A stretch of 64,000 nucleotides of DNA from Halobacterium hubeiense (GTDB lineage: Archaea; Halobacteriota; Halobacteria; Halobacteriales; Halobacteriaceae), in the NCBI RefSeq assembly GCF_001488575.1, contig NZ_LN831302.1, positions 744,001-808,000 of the forward strand, read 5' to 3'. The notes below the pieces were generated by a model. It had not been told where the DNA came from and searched no databases. It saw only the letters and a list, made by a program, of their open reading frames with translations. Made by a program: the position numbers and the translations under genes. Of this stretch, positions 35,005 through 42,803 are shown in pieces (position 1 is the stretch's first letter; every line of letters starts with the position of its first letter).

Positions 35005-36268
35005 CGCCGCCCTCCGGGGTGGGGAGCGCGCGCTTCGACCGCGGCGGCAGCAGGTAGTTGCCGCGGTGGGTGACCGAGAGGTACTGGCGGATGCCGTTGT
35101 TCTGCGTGCGCCCGACCGGCGTCTCGCCGCTGACGTCGGTGGCGTTCATCGCCTCGCGGGTGCGCTCGAAGTCCGCGATTTCGCGCTGGAGCGCGAGGAA
35201 GTGCACGCCCGCGCGCCCGCCGTCCGTCGAGTCGAAGTCCCGCCGGAGGATGACCGGGCGGCCGTCCTCGCGGACGCGCTGGAGCTTCTGGCCGTGGCCG
35301 ACGACGCCGCGCTCGCTACCCGTCTCCACAGGGTCGCCACAGCCGCCGAGCTGGGGGCTGTCGCCGAGGTTCTCGCCCGTCTCCTCGACCGCGCCGCTGT
35401 CGGCGTGCGCGGGACAGAACATCTGCGCGACGCGGGACTCCCTGTCGTCCTGCTCGTACCACTGCGTGAGGTTCAGGTCGATGTGGGAGACGTGCTGGGT
35501 GGTGCCGCCCGCGAACGGCCCCGACTGGATGGTGACGCGGTCCTCGGTCGCCTGACTCTTCTCGAAGTCCGACTTGAAGCCCATGTACAGCGGCGCGTCC
35601 TCGGGCACGGGCTCGGAGTCGGGGACGCCGCCGGTGTCCTGATTCTCCGCCGGCAGGCCCTCGCCGACGAACCCGGAGCGCCGGTCAGCGACCGTGAACG
35701 CCTCGGTGAGCGCGGCCTTGACTTCGACGCCGTTGGCGGTGTCGCGGTTCCCGCGCATCGCTTCCTCGGCTTCGAGGACGGCGCTGGCGTGGTCGCTGGC
35801 GAGGTGGAGGAGCGCGTCGGGGTCGTCCAGCGCGGGGTCTTCGAGGTCCGAGAGCGGCCGCGGCTCCGGGAGGTCCACGGCGTCGGGGAGTTCGGCGTCG
35901 AAGCGCTGGAAGTACGCCGGCGAGTAGCCGAGCGTGAACAGCAGGCCGTCGTTCGAGCGCTCGTAGGCGCGTTCGAGCGCGCGGAGCGCGGTTTCGACGG
36001 TCTCGCGGGCCTCGTCGGTGGGTTCGCCGTCGAGGTCGAGGTGGACGAGCGCGTGGTGGCGCGGCGGCAGCGCGTTCCCCGCGTCGTCCCGCGAGAGGGC
36101 GTCGTTCCACGCGTGCTGGCGCTCGGGCAGCGACGCGGGGTCGTCCACGCCGGCTGGAATGTCGGCGTCCTCGCGGTCCACGCAGGCGGCGAGTGCGCTC
36201 GCGCCGCCGATGGCGACCGCGGACTTGAGGAACGCGCGGCGGCTCACGCCGCGGGAGTCCGGGAGCAT
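34997..36268 (-). CDS. Tat-exported DyP-type peroxidase-like protein (DUF7405-like)
   Basis: A 423-residue protein from the ATG at 36268, with a strong Tat signal (SRRAFLKSAVAIGGASALAA) and Cys next to it as a lipobox candidate. The C-terminal half matches dye-decolorising peroxidases: PVILRRDFDSTDGGRAGVHF then LALQREIADFERTREAMN. The proximal heme His is probably in THRGNYLLPPRS or earlier (QHVSHIDLNL), but I cannot assign it firmly. Together with the P19-like partner it resembles an EfeO/EfeB-type iron or heme system without an adjacent FTR1 permease. Confidence 0.8.
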   Translation of the reverse strand: MLPDSRGVSRRAFLKSAVAIGGASALAACVDREDADIPAGVDDPASLPERQHAWNDALSRDDAGNALPPRHHALVHLDLDGEPTDEARETVETALRALERAYERSNDGLLFTLGYSPAYFQRFDAELPDAVDLPEPRPLSDLEDPALDDPDALLHLASDHASAVLEAEEAMRGNRDTANGVEVKAALTEAFTVADRRSGFVGEGLPAENQDTGGVPDSEPVPEDAPLYMGFKSDFEKSQATEDRVTIQSGPFAGGTTQHVSHIDLNLTQWYEQDDRESRVAQMFCPAHADSGAVEETGENLGDSPQLGGCGDPVETGSERGVVGHGQKLQRVREDGRPVILRRDFDSTDGGRAGVHFLALQREIADFERTREAMNATDVSGETPVGRTQNNGIRQYLSVTHRGNYLLPPRSKRALPTPEGGDA

Positions 36269-36299
36269 ACGCGAGGGCTAGGCCTTCACGCGAAAAGCC

Positions 36300-36339
36300 G
36301 TTCTGGTGCGCGCGTCGAATTCGACGCGCGCACCAGAAC
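36300..36339. repeat. 40-bp perfect palindrome between divergent genes
   Basis: Each arm is 20 bases (GTTCTGGTGCGCGCGTCGAA and its exact complement) with no loop, and includes the EcoRI-like GAATTC core. It lies 32-71 bases upstream of the DyP-like start and 31-70 bases upstream of the membrane protein start, so it could be a shared operator, a dimer-of-dimers site, or a cruciform/transcript hairpin. The perfection over 40 bases is far beyond chance. Confidence 0.85.
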
Positions 36340-36369
36340 CCGCAAGCCACTGCGCGCGAGAGACCGACT

Positions 36370-37473
36370 ATGCATCCGCTCCGCGCCACGGGCCGCGCCG
36401 GCGCCCTCCTCGCCGCCGTCGCCGCGCTCGCGAGCCCGGCCGCCGCCCACTCCGGCACCACGCACGCCGGCACCCCGCACTGGCTGTTGTTCGCGCTCGC
36501 GTTCCTCGGCGTCGGCGTCGCCGTCGTCGCGATGGCCGCGTACCGCCGCGGCCGCATCGCCGGCACGACGGGGGCCGCCGCGGGCCTCGTCGCCGCGCTC
36601 GCCGGTGGGTTCGGGCTCGTCGGCCTCGTCGAACTGCAGGTCGTCGCCGACACCGGCCCCCAGATTCGCTCCATCTACCCGACGCTGAGTCTCGTCGTCG
36701 GCGCCGCGATGGCGGTCGGGAGCCTCGTCGTCGGCCGCCTGCGGTGGCCCGACCGCCCGCGCTACGTCGCGCTCGGCGTGTTGCTCGCGGCGTGGGTCGT
36801 CTACCCCGTCGTGATGCCGAACGGCGGCACCTACCACGCCCTCGGCTACGCGCTCGTCGCGACCGTCGTGTTCGCGGTGGGCTACGTCCTCTACAGCGAC
36901 GCGTGGGGCGTCGTCCAGAGCCTGCGCCGCGACCGCCGGCCGCTCGGCGCGGGCCTCGCCGCGGGCGCGCTGTTCGTCGGCTTCTTCGCGTTCTCCGCGG
37001 GGACGCTCACCCTCAACCCCGACGCCGGCATCGGCGCGCCCACGGAGTCACTGGTGGTGTTCCTCCCGGTCGCGGACCCGCTGGTCGCGTGGCCGGCCGT
37101 CGAGTTCGTCTTCCCGTCGGTCCCGCTGGCGGGGTTCGTCTCCGTCGGCACCGTCGTGCTGATGGGGCTGCTCGGGAGCCTCGTCGCCGTCAACGTCGGC
37201 GTGCTCGTCCAGCAGGCGCGCGCCGACAGCGCCGCGGACGGCGGCACGTCCGCGCTCGGGATGGTCGCCACGACCGGCGCGACCGCGTGCTGTTGCTGTG
37301 CGCCCGCGTTCTACGGCGTGCTCTCCGTGCTGTTCGGCGCTGCCGCCACCCCCGCGTACTGGGCGTTCCTCGACCCGACCTCGCCCGTCGGCGGCGTGTT
37401 CTTCGCGGCGAGCGTCGTGCTGTTGCTCGGGAGCATTATTCGCGCGACGGGCGGCGCCCGGTCGGTCGCCTAG
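36370..37473 (+). CDS. Multi-helix membrane protein with tetracysteine motif
   Basis: A 367-residue integral membrane protein with a signal-like first helix (AGALLAAVAALASPAAAH) and about nine or ten helices. A His-rich segment follows the signal (AHSGTTHAGTPHW). Near the end ATTGATACCCCAPAFYG contains four consecutive Cys, a striking potential metal or redox site. It is divergent from the DyP/P19 pair across the 40-bp palindrome, which suggests a linked role in metal or electron handling. I do not recognise the family. The stop overlaps the next gene's stop by 4 bases. Confidence 0.8.
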   Translation: MHPLRATGRAGALLAAVAALASPAAAHSGTTHAGTPHWLLFALAFLGVGVAVVAMAAYRRGRIAGTTGAAAGLVAALAGGFGLVGLVELQVVADTGPQIRSIYPTLSLVVGAAMAVGSLVVGRLRWPDRPRYVALGVLLAAWVVYPVVMPNGGTYHALGYALVATVVFAVGYVLYSDAWGVVQSLRRDRRPLGAGLAAGALFVGFFAFSAGTLTLNPDAGIGAPTESLVVFLPVADPLVAWPAVEFVFPSVPLAGFVSVGTVVLMGLLGSLVAVNVGVLVQQARADSAADGGTSALGMVATTGATACCCCAPAFYGVLSVLFGAAATPAYWAFLDPTSPVGGVFFAASVVLLLGSIIRATGGARSVA

Positions 37474-37979
37474 TCGAGGAAGTCGTCGAGCAGGCGCTCG
37501 AAGCGGTCCACGAACCGGTCGGCCACCGAGGGGTCCACGTCGGCGAGCAACTGGACGGTCGCTTCGGGCCGCACGAGGGCCAGCGTGACGCGGTTGCGCG
37601 CGTCGCGGCGCTTCTCTACGACGTCGCGGGCGGTGAGCGCGTCGAGGTGGTGTTCGAGCGTCGAGCGCGCGACGCCGACGCCCTCGGCGACCGCGGCCGG
37701 CCGCGAGGGGCCCGCGTCGAGGAGGTACGAGAGCGCGTCCCGGGCGGTCTCGCGGCGCGCGAGCGCGACGACGCCGCGCTCCCAGTCGTCGTACTCGGGC
37801 GGGAAGTAGTGCGTGCGCCCGGAGACGCGTTCGACCGCGAGGTCGCCCGCGCTGACGAGGCGGCGGGCGTGGTGCTGGACCTGCCCGGGCGCGAGGTCCG
37901 TCCCCCGAACGACCGCGTTGAAGTGGACGCCGGGGTCGTCGCGGACGTGCGCGGCGATGCGGTCGCGGGCGTCGGTCAC
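37470..37979 (-). CDS. Two-domain winged-helix transcription regulator
   Basis: A 169-residue protein with two successive winged helices: residues 1-60 (VHFNAVVRGTDLAPGQVQHH, then ARRLVSAGDLAVERVSGRTH) and 70-130 (ALSYLLDAGPSRPAAVAEGV, then ARSTLEHHLDALTARDVVEK). The tail is acidic and helical. This tandem HTH type is frequent in haloarchaea and often regulates neighbouring membrane proteins. Its ATG overlaps the small membrane protein gene by 4 bases (ATGA). It may control the adjacent tetracysteine membrane protein or the palindrome; this is positional inference. Confidence 0.87.
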   Translation of the reverse strand: MTDARDRIAAHVRDDPGVHFNAVVRGTDLAPGQVQHHARRLVSAGDLAVERVSGRTHYFPPEYDDWERGVVALARRETARDALSYLLDAGPSRPAAVAEGVGVARSTLEHHLDALTARDVVEKRRDARNRVTLALVRPEATVQLLADVDPSVADRFVDRFERLLDDFLD

Positions 37980-38311
37980 CGCCCGCCACCTCCGGCGGTC
38001 GTCGCGGCGACCGAGCGCGCGTACCAGACCGCGGCAATCACCAGTCCCGCCATCAGGACGTCGAGGCCGTGTTCGAGAACGTGGTGGACGTCGCCCGCGA
38101 GCAGGCCGCCGACGCTCGCGCCGGCGACGACCGAGCGCGCCAGCAGTGCCGCGAGCGCGAGCGCGACCAGCAGGTAGGGGCGGGAGCGCCGCCGCAGGAA
38201 CGCCACCAGCGCCGCGGCCGTGAGCAGGGCTGACGCCACGCCGGCGGCGGCGAGCGCAAAAACGAGCGGAACGTCCAGTCCCGCGGTCTGCGCGTGGGCG
38301 ACGGGGAGCAC
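37976..38311 (-). CDS. Small membrane protein (DUF7471-like), first gene of a two-gene unit
   Basis: A 111-residue protein if the GTG at 38311 is used: after MLPVAHAQTAGLD come three or four hydrophobic helices (VPLVFALAAAGVASALLTAA, YLLVALALAALLARSVVAGA and VLMAGLVIAAVWYARSVA) with a His-rich turn DVHHVLEHG. The frame is open further upstream but that region is polar and overlaps the CBS gene in antisense. It precedes the two-domain regulator with a 4-base overlap, a common haloarchaeal pairing. Family name from memory; function unknown. Confidence 0.68.
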   Translation of the reverse strand: MLPVAHAQTAGLDVPLVFALAAAGVASALLTAAALVAFLRRRSRPYLLVALALAALLARSVVAGASVGGLLAGDVHHVLEHGLDVLMAGLVIAAVWYARSVAATTAGGGGR

Positions 38312-38425
38312 GCCCGACGGTTGGGCGGCGGCGAGTGTAGGTCGTTCGGTTCCGCGGGCCAGCCCGTGCGCTCGCCTACCGTGGTGGCGGACAACGCTTA
38401 ACACCACGCGGCGCCACCTTCCGGT

Positions 38426-38830
38426 ATGGACGATATTTTCGTCGGCCGACTGATGTCGGACAGCATCCACACCGTCACCCCGGACACGCTCGTCGAGGAC
38501 GCCGCCGACGTGATGCGCGACAACAGCATCGGCTCGGTCGTCGTCGTCGACGAGAACGGCCACCTCGAAGGCATCCTGACGAACACCGACTTCGTCACCA
38601 TCGTCGCCAAGAGCAAGCCGAAGGCCCAGACCACCGTCGAGCGCTACATGACCACGGACGTCGTCACCACGACCGCACAGGAGTCCATCCGCGACGTCGC
38701 GGACGCGATGCTCGAACACGGCTTCCACCACATGCCCGTCGTGGACGACGACGACAACGTCATCGGGATGATTACCACGACCGACCTCGCCTCGTACATC
38801 TCCACCGTGCAGACGCCCAGCCCCGCCTGA
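38426..38830 (+). CDS. CBS-domain pair protein
   Basis: A 134-residue soluble protein consisting of just two CBS motifs (residues 1-65 and 66-130): FVGRLMSDSIHTVTPDTLVE, GSVVVVDENGHLEGILTNTD, and VERYMTTDVVTTTAQESIRD, HMPVVDDDDNVIGMITTTD. Such proteins sense adenine nucleotides and regulate partner proteins. TTAA-containing CGCTTAACACC (about 38395-38405) is a promoter candidate shared with the divergent gene. The start ATG is clear. No partner is evident next to it. Confidence 0.93.
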   Translation: MDDIFVGRLMSDSIHTVTPDTLVEDAADVMRDNSIGSVVVVDENGHLEGILTNTDFVTIVAKSKPKAQTTVERYMTTDVVTTTAQESIRDVADAMLEHGFHHMPVVDDDDNVIGMITTTDLASYISTVQTPSPA

Positions 38831-38909
38831 CGCGCCGACAGTTCTGCGACCCGGCGAGCCTCGCCGCGTGACCAACTACCACGCCCCCAGCGCGCGAACA
38901 CGTACTCGC

Positions 38910-39524
38910 ATGGCAGATTCTCACAGTCACGACCACGAGCCGGGCCACCACCACGAACACGTCGATGCGACCGTCGAGGACCACGACGACTGGGCGCGGC
39001 GCCGCCGCAAGGGGATACCCACCGACAAGCAGCTGCTGGTCGTCGCGTGCATGGACGAGCGCATCCCCGTCGAGGACGCGCTCGGCATCGAGCTCGGGGA
39101 CGCCCAGATTTTCCGGAACGCCGGCGGGAAGGTCACCGACGACGTGATTCGCTCCGCGGCGCTGACCACCCAGTTCTTCGACACCGAGGAGATAATCGTC
39201 GTCAACCACACCGACTGCGGGATGATGAGCGCGCCCGACGACGCCGTCGTCGAGGGGCTGGAGGAAGCCGCCGGCGGCGACCTCGACGACGTGGACCTCG
39301 ACCCCGCGCTCTCCGAACTGTCGATTGGCGACGCCTCCGTCGCCGACTGGGTGCGCATGACCGACGACATCGACGAGGCGTGCGCCGCGCAAGTCCGGTA
39401 CCTCGACGAACACCCGCTCGTGGACGCGACCGTCCACGGCTACGTCTACGAGGTCGAGAGCGGGACGCTTCGCTACCCCGGTGGGCGCATCGCCGAGGAC
39501 ATCAGCACGCGCGTCGAGGACTGA
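38910..39524 (+). CDS. Beta-class carbonic anhydrase
   Basis: A 204-residue zinc enzyme interconverting CO2 and bicarbonate. Zinc ligands are Cys47, His100 and Cys103; Asp49 and Arg51 form the catalytic dyad (ACMDERIP, NHTDCGMM). A His/Asp-rich start (DSHSHDHEPGHHHEH) may bind metal. It is shorter than many plant-type beta enzymes but matches archaeal Cab. The ATG at 38910 was chosen because the 14 codons upstream are polar and start at a non-favoured position. The gene ends 3 bases before the MFS transporter stop on the other strand. Confidence 0.94.
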   Translation: MADSHSHDHEPGHHHEHVDATVEDHDDWARRRRKGIPTDKQLLVVACMDERIPVEDALGIELGDAQIFRNAGGKVTDDVIRSAALTTQFFDTEEIIVVNHTDCGMMSAPDDAVVEGLEEAAGGDLDDVDLDPALSELSIGDASVADWVRMTDDIDEACAAQVRYLDEHPLVDATVHGYVYEVESGTLRYPGGRIAEDISTRVED

Positions 39525-39527
39525 CGC

Positions 39528-40727
39528 TCACTCGGTGGCGAGCAGCCAGCCCGCGAGGACGGCGGCGGCCGCGAGCGCCGCGAACAGCACGCCGAACGCC
39601 GCGCGGAAGCCCGCGCGCTCGGAGGCGAACCCGACGACGGCGGGGGCGACCGCGCCCGCGCCCATCAGTATCGTCCGCGCGACGCCGAGCCCGCCGCCCG
39701 CCAGCGAGTCCGGCACCACGTCCACGAGGTAGACGCCGCGAACCGGCCGGAAGCCGTGGCTCCCGAGGCCGAACGCCACGACCGTCGCGCCGAGCGCGAG
39801 CGGCGAGCCCGCGACAAGCAGGCCGAACAGGCCCGCGGTCGCGAGCGCGAGCGTCGCGGCGACGACCGCGAGCGGGCTGAACCGGTCGCTGAGTTCGCCG
39901 GTCGTCAGCTGGACGAGGCTCACCGCGAACAGCGCGCTGTACAGCAGGCTCGCGGTCGCGCCGTCGAGGCCCGCGGCGTCGGCGAGATACAGCGGGAGGA
40001 ACGCGACGACGCCGTTGTACGCGAACGAGAAGCCGACCGTGACCAGCAGGAACGCGCCGAAGCGCCGGTCGCCGAGCAGCGCGCGGTAGTCCGCGAGCGC
40101 CGCGGCGCCGTCGGTCGAATCCCCGGCCTCGTCTCCGTCAGTCGCGGCGACGTCGTCGGGGGTGCGAAGCCAGAACGCGACCGCGAGCGCGAGTCCGGTG
40201 ACGCCGCCGCCGAGGAAGAGTGCCCGCCACCCGGGGTCGGCCGCGACGGCGACGACGACCGCGGGCGCGACCACGCCGCCGAACGCCCCGAACGTGTCGT
40301 GGACGCCGAGCGCGCGCCCGCGCCGCGACGGGTACAGCGTCGCTAGCAGGTCCACCGCGACGGTCTTGTGGACGCCCGTCCCGACGCCGACGAGCACCAT
40401 TCCCCCGATCAGCACCGCCAGCGGCCCCGGTATCGACAGGAGCAGCGCCGCGACGCCCGCGACTGTCACGCCCGCGGCGACCACGCGCGCGGCCCCCACG
40501 CGGTCGGCGACCACGCCCGCGGGGAACTGCAACAGCGCGTACACCAGCATCATCGCCGTGAACGCCGCGCCCAGCACGCCGTTCGAGACGCCGTAGAGGT
40601 CGCGCAGCTGCGGGAACAGCGGCGGGAACGCGTACCGCAGGAACTTCGCGAGGAACCAGATGCCCGACGCCACCAACAGCACGTCGAAGCCAGCTCGCTC
40701 CCCGTCGGTCGTTCCGGGTGCGTGCAT
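39528..40727 (-). CDS. MFS transporter
   Basis: A 399-residue major facilitator with twelve predicted helices and the loop motif ADRVGAARVVAAG after helix 2, plus a second GELSDRFSPLAV between helices 8 and 9, in the style of motif A. It resembles NarK/sugar or drug exporters, but nothing near fixes the substrate. A soluble Asp-rich loop (DDVAATDGDEAGDSTDGAAA) separates the halves. An upstream GTG would add six residues; I prefer the ATG at 40727. Tail to tail with the carbonic anhydrase gene. Confidence 0.9.
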   Translation of the reverse strand: MHAPGTTDGERAGFDVLLVASGIWFLAKFLRYAFPPLFPQLRDLYGVSNGVLGAAFTAMMLVYALLQFPAGVVADRVGAARVVAAGVTVAGVAALLLSIPGPLAVLIGGMVLVGVGTGVHKTVAVDLLATLYPSRRGRALGVHDTFGAFGGVVAPAVVVAVAADPGWRALFLGGGVTGLALAVAFWLRTPDDVAATDGDEAGDSTDGAAALADYRALLGDRRFGAFLLVTVGFSFAYNGVVAFLPLYLADAAGLDGATASLLYSALFAVSLVQLTTGELSDRFSPLAVVAATLALATAGLFGLLVAGSPLALGATVVAFGLGSHGFRPVRGVYLVDVVPDSLAGGGLGVARTILMGAGAVAPAVVGFASERAGFRAAFGVLFAALAAAAVLAGWLLATE

Positions 40728-40798
40728 CGGTTCGTGCGGGACCACTCGGGTCGCGCGGAAATACGTCCCGGAGCGATTCCGGGCTGCGCTCCGTTACG

Positions 40799-41398
40799 TC
40801 AGAACCCCCAGCGCAGGCCCGCCATCGTCCCGAGGATGGCGACCATGAGCGCGAGCTCGACGAGGCTCAACATTCCGTACTTCTTGTTCAGCGAGGCGAG
40901 GCGCTCGTGGTCCGTGTCGTCGGCGGCGATTTCGTCGAACATCCCGGACGTGAACGTGTGGAGCGGGCCGAAGCCGAGCGCGAGTAGTGCGGCGGCGAGC
41001 GCGAGCGCCGCCCACAGCGACGGCGTCGGCGACGCCCACAGCCCCATCATGCTCGCGAGCCCGATGCCGGACCCGACGACGCCGACGGACACCGGCTCCA
41101 TGAGGAGGTTCATCCGCGGGACGAACCCCGCCGCGAACTCCGCGTTCGCCTCCTCGGAGAGGCTCCCCATGACCGGCCCCAGAACGACGGCGCCGAGCAC
41201 CGCCGTCCCGAACCAGAACGCCCCGAGGAAGAGGTGGACGGTGAACATGACTCGGGCGTCCCCCGAGACGTACCCGAGCACGGGCAAAATCAAGGGGACG
41301 ACGACCGCGCCGGCCGCGAACGGCCGGCTGGCGGCGTCGACCATCGAACTGTAGCGTTCGCGCCTGTTCGCGGGTCGCTGTGCGTCCGTCAGTGACAT
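40799..41398 (-). CDS. Integral membrane protein of unknown function
   Basis: A 199-residue protein with about five hydrophobic helices (FAAGAVVVPLILPVLGYV, HLFLGAFWFGTAVLGAVVL, SVGVVGSGIGLASMMG, SLWAALALAAALLALGFG and SLVELALMVAILGTMAGL). A His at the edge of helix 2 and another near helix 4 (GPLHTFTSGMF) are reminiscent of heme- or copper-handling membrane proteins such as the CopD/DUF2269 type, but I cannot claim that family. It is alone; a TATA-like CTTATCC lies about 45 bases upstream of the ATG. Confidence 0.75.
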   Translation of the reverse strand: MSLTDAQRPANRRERYSSMVDAASRPFAAGAVVVPLILPVLGYVSGDARVMFTVHLFLGAFWFGTAVLGAVVLGPVMGSLSEEANAEFAAGFVPRMNLLMEPVSVGVVGSGIGLASMMGLWASPTPSLWAALALAAALLALGFGPLHTFTSGMFDEIAADDTDHERLASLNKKYGMLSLVELALMVAILGTMAGLRWGF

Positions 41399-41485
41399 CG
41401 ATCGAGCCCCCTCACAACGAATGGTAGCTGAACTGACACTCGGATAAGTGATGGGGCTAGAACAACTGTTGGCGGGCTGCGAGCG

Positions 41486-42637
41486 TCAGTAGAGTCGCTC
41501 GGTGGCTATCTCCGCGCCCTCGGCGAGCGCGTCGAGCTTCTTCCACGCGATTTTGGGGTGGACCATGCCGAGGCCGGCCTGCGTGCCGAACCCGCAGTCG
41601 GGCGCGGCGACCAGCGGCGTGTCGTCGTCGACGGCGTCGGCGACGCGCTCGATGCGGTCCGCGATGGTCTCGGGGTGGTCGACGACGTTCGTCTTCACGT
41701 CCACGACGCCCGGAATCAGATCCCAACCGTCCGGCACGGGGTGTTCGGCGAACGCGCGGTACTCGTGCTGGTGGCGGGGGTTGGCCTGCTCGACGCTGAG
41801 GCCCGTGATGTCGGCCTCGTAGATTGCCGGCAGCAGCTCCGCGAGCCCCGTGTCGAGGTGGTGGGGGCCCTCGTAGCTCCCCCAGCAGGTGTGGAGCCGG
41901 ACCTGCTCGGCGGGGACGTTCGACAGCGCCTCGTTGAGCGCCTCCACGTGGAGGCGGGTCGTCGCCTCGATTTCGTCGAGGGAGGCGTCCGCGTACTCGC
42001 CGGTGTGACCGACCGTGAGCAGCTCCGGCGCGTCGATTTGGAGGGTCGTCCCGGTGTCGGCGACGAGCTCGTACTCCTCGGCCATCGCGTCCGCGACGGC
42101 GAACAGGTACTCCTCGTAGTCGCCGTAGTAGTCGTCGACGTGCGTCGCGGTGACGACGCTCGGCGACGCCGACGTGACGAACGTGTCCTCGAAGTCCGCA
42201 TCGACGTCGTCGAGGGCGGCCTCGAAGCCGTCGAGTTCGGCCTTCGCGTCCTCGTGGCCGGTGTACTCGACGGGGCCGGTGACGACCGGCTGCATCGAGA
42301 GGTCGATGACGTCCGTCTCGAACGTCTCGGCGGCGTAGTCGGGGAACTCCTGGAGGTCCGCCCACAGCTCCTGCTCGCGCTCGCCGTCGATGCCGCTGAG
42401 GCGGTCCGCGACGTACCAGTTGAACGAGACGCGGGACTGCTCGCCGTTGTTCGCGACGTCGAGGCCGACCTCGGCCTGCCGCTCGACGACGTCGCGCGTG
42501 GCGTCCGCGACGGTCGCGTCCCACTCGTCGGGGTCGACTGTCTCGCCGTCCTGGCGCCGTTCGAGGAGGTCAAGCAGTGCCGGCGGTCGGGGGAGGCTAC
42601 CGATGTGCGTCGTGCGAATCCGGTCGTTCGCCGTCAT
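41486..42637 (-). CDS. Cobalamin-independent methionine synthase family protein (MetE C-terminal-like)
   Basis: A 383-residue UROD/MetE-fold protein. The start RTTHIGSLPRPPALLDLLER is diagnostic. Zinc-ligand type residues appear as LHTCWGSYEGPHH and APDCGFGTQAG, and the acidic DAPELL/TLQIDAPE site is visible. It corresponds to the catalytic half of MetE without the N-terminal folate domain, as in archaea where the methyl donor may be a methylated corrinoid protein or is unknown. A palindromic operator candidate lies between the TATA box and the ATG. Methionine synthesis is likely but not proven for this paralogue. Confidence 0.88.
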   Translation of the reverse strand: MTANDRIRTTHIGSLPRPPALLDLLERRQDGETVDPDEWDATVADATRDVVERQAEVGLDVANNGEQSRVSFNWYVADRLSGIDGEREQELWADLQEFPDYAAETFETDVIDLSMQPVVTGPVEYTGHEDAKAELDGFEAALDDVDADFEDTFVTSASPSVVTATHVDDYYGDYEEYLFAVADAMAEEYELVADTGTTLQIDAPELLTVGHTGEYADASLDEIEATTRLHVEALNEALSNVPAEQVRLHTCWGSYEGPHHLDTGLAELLPAIYEADITGLSVEQANPRHQHEYRAFAEHPVPDGWDLIPGVVDVKTNVVDHPETIADRIERVADAVDDDTPLVAAPDCGFGTQAGLGMVHPKIAWKKLDALAEGAEIATERLY

Positions 42638-42641
42638 TAGA

Positions 42642-42655
42642 TACTCACGTGAGTA
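42642..42655 (-). promoter_or_regulatory. Palindromic operator candidate at the transcription start of the MetE-like gene
   Basis: TACTCACGTGAGTA is a perfect 14-base palindrome. It covers the predicted transcription start (about 27 bases below the TATA box) and ends 5 bases before the ATG. This is a classic place for a repressor to block an archaeal promoter. The binding protein is unknown. Confidence 0.55.
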
Positions 42656-42666
42656 ATACGCACTCG

Positions 42667-42677
42667 AATAAATATAA
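42667..42677 (-). promoter_or_regulatory. TATA box of the MetE-like gene
   Basis: TTATATTTATT read on the minus strand is the best TATA match in the window and lies about 30-40 bases upstream of the ATG at 42637. Confidence 0.7.
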
Positions 42678-42803
42678 CCAACGGTATTCGAACTCGCCGC
42701 CGTCGGGTATTGGTTCGGTCTTCGTGTCGGCGCCGAGAGCGCGGTCGGACCCGCCGAAACACAGCTATTATTGGCGTACGGCCGCCCCCTTCGAGTGTAC
42801 CTA

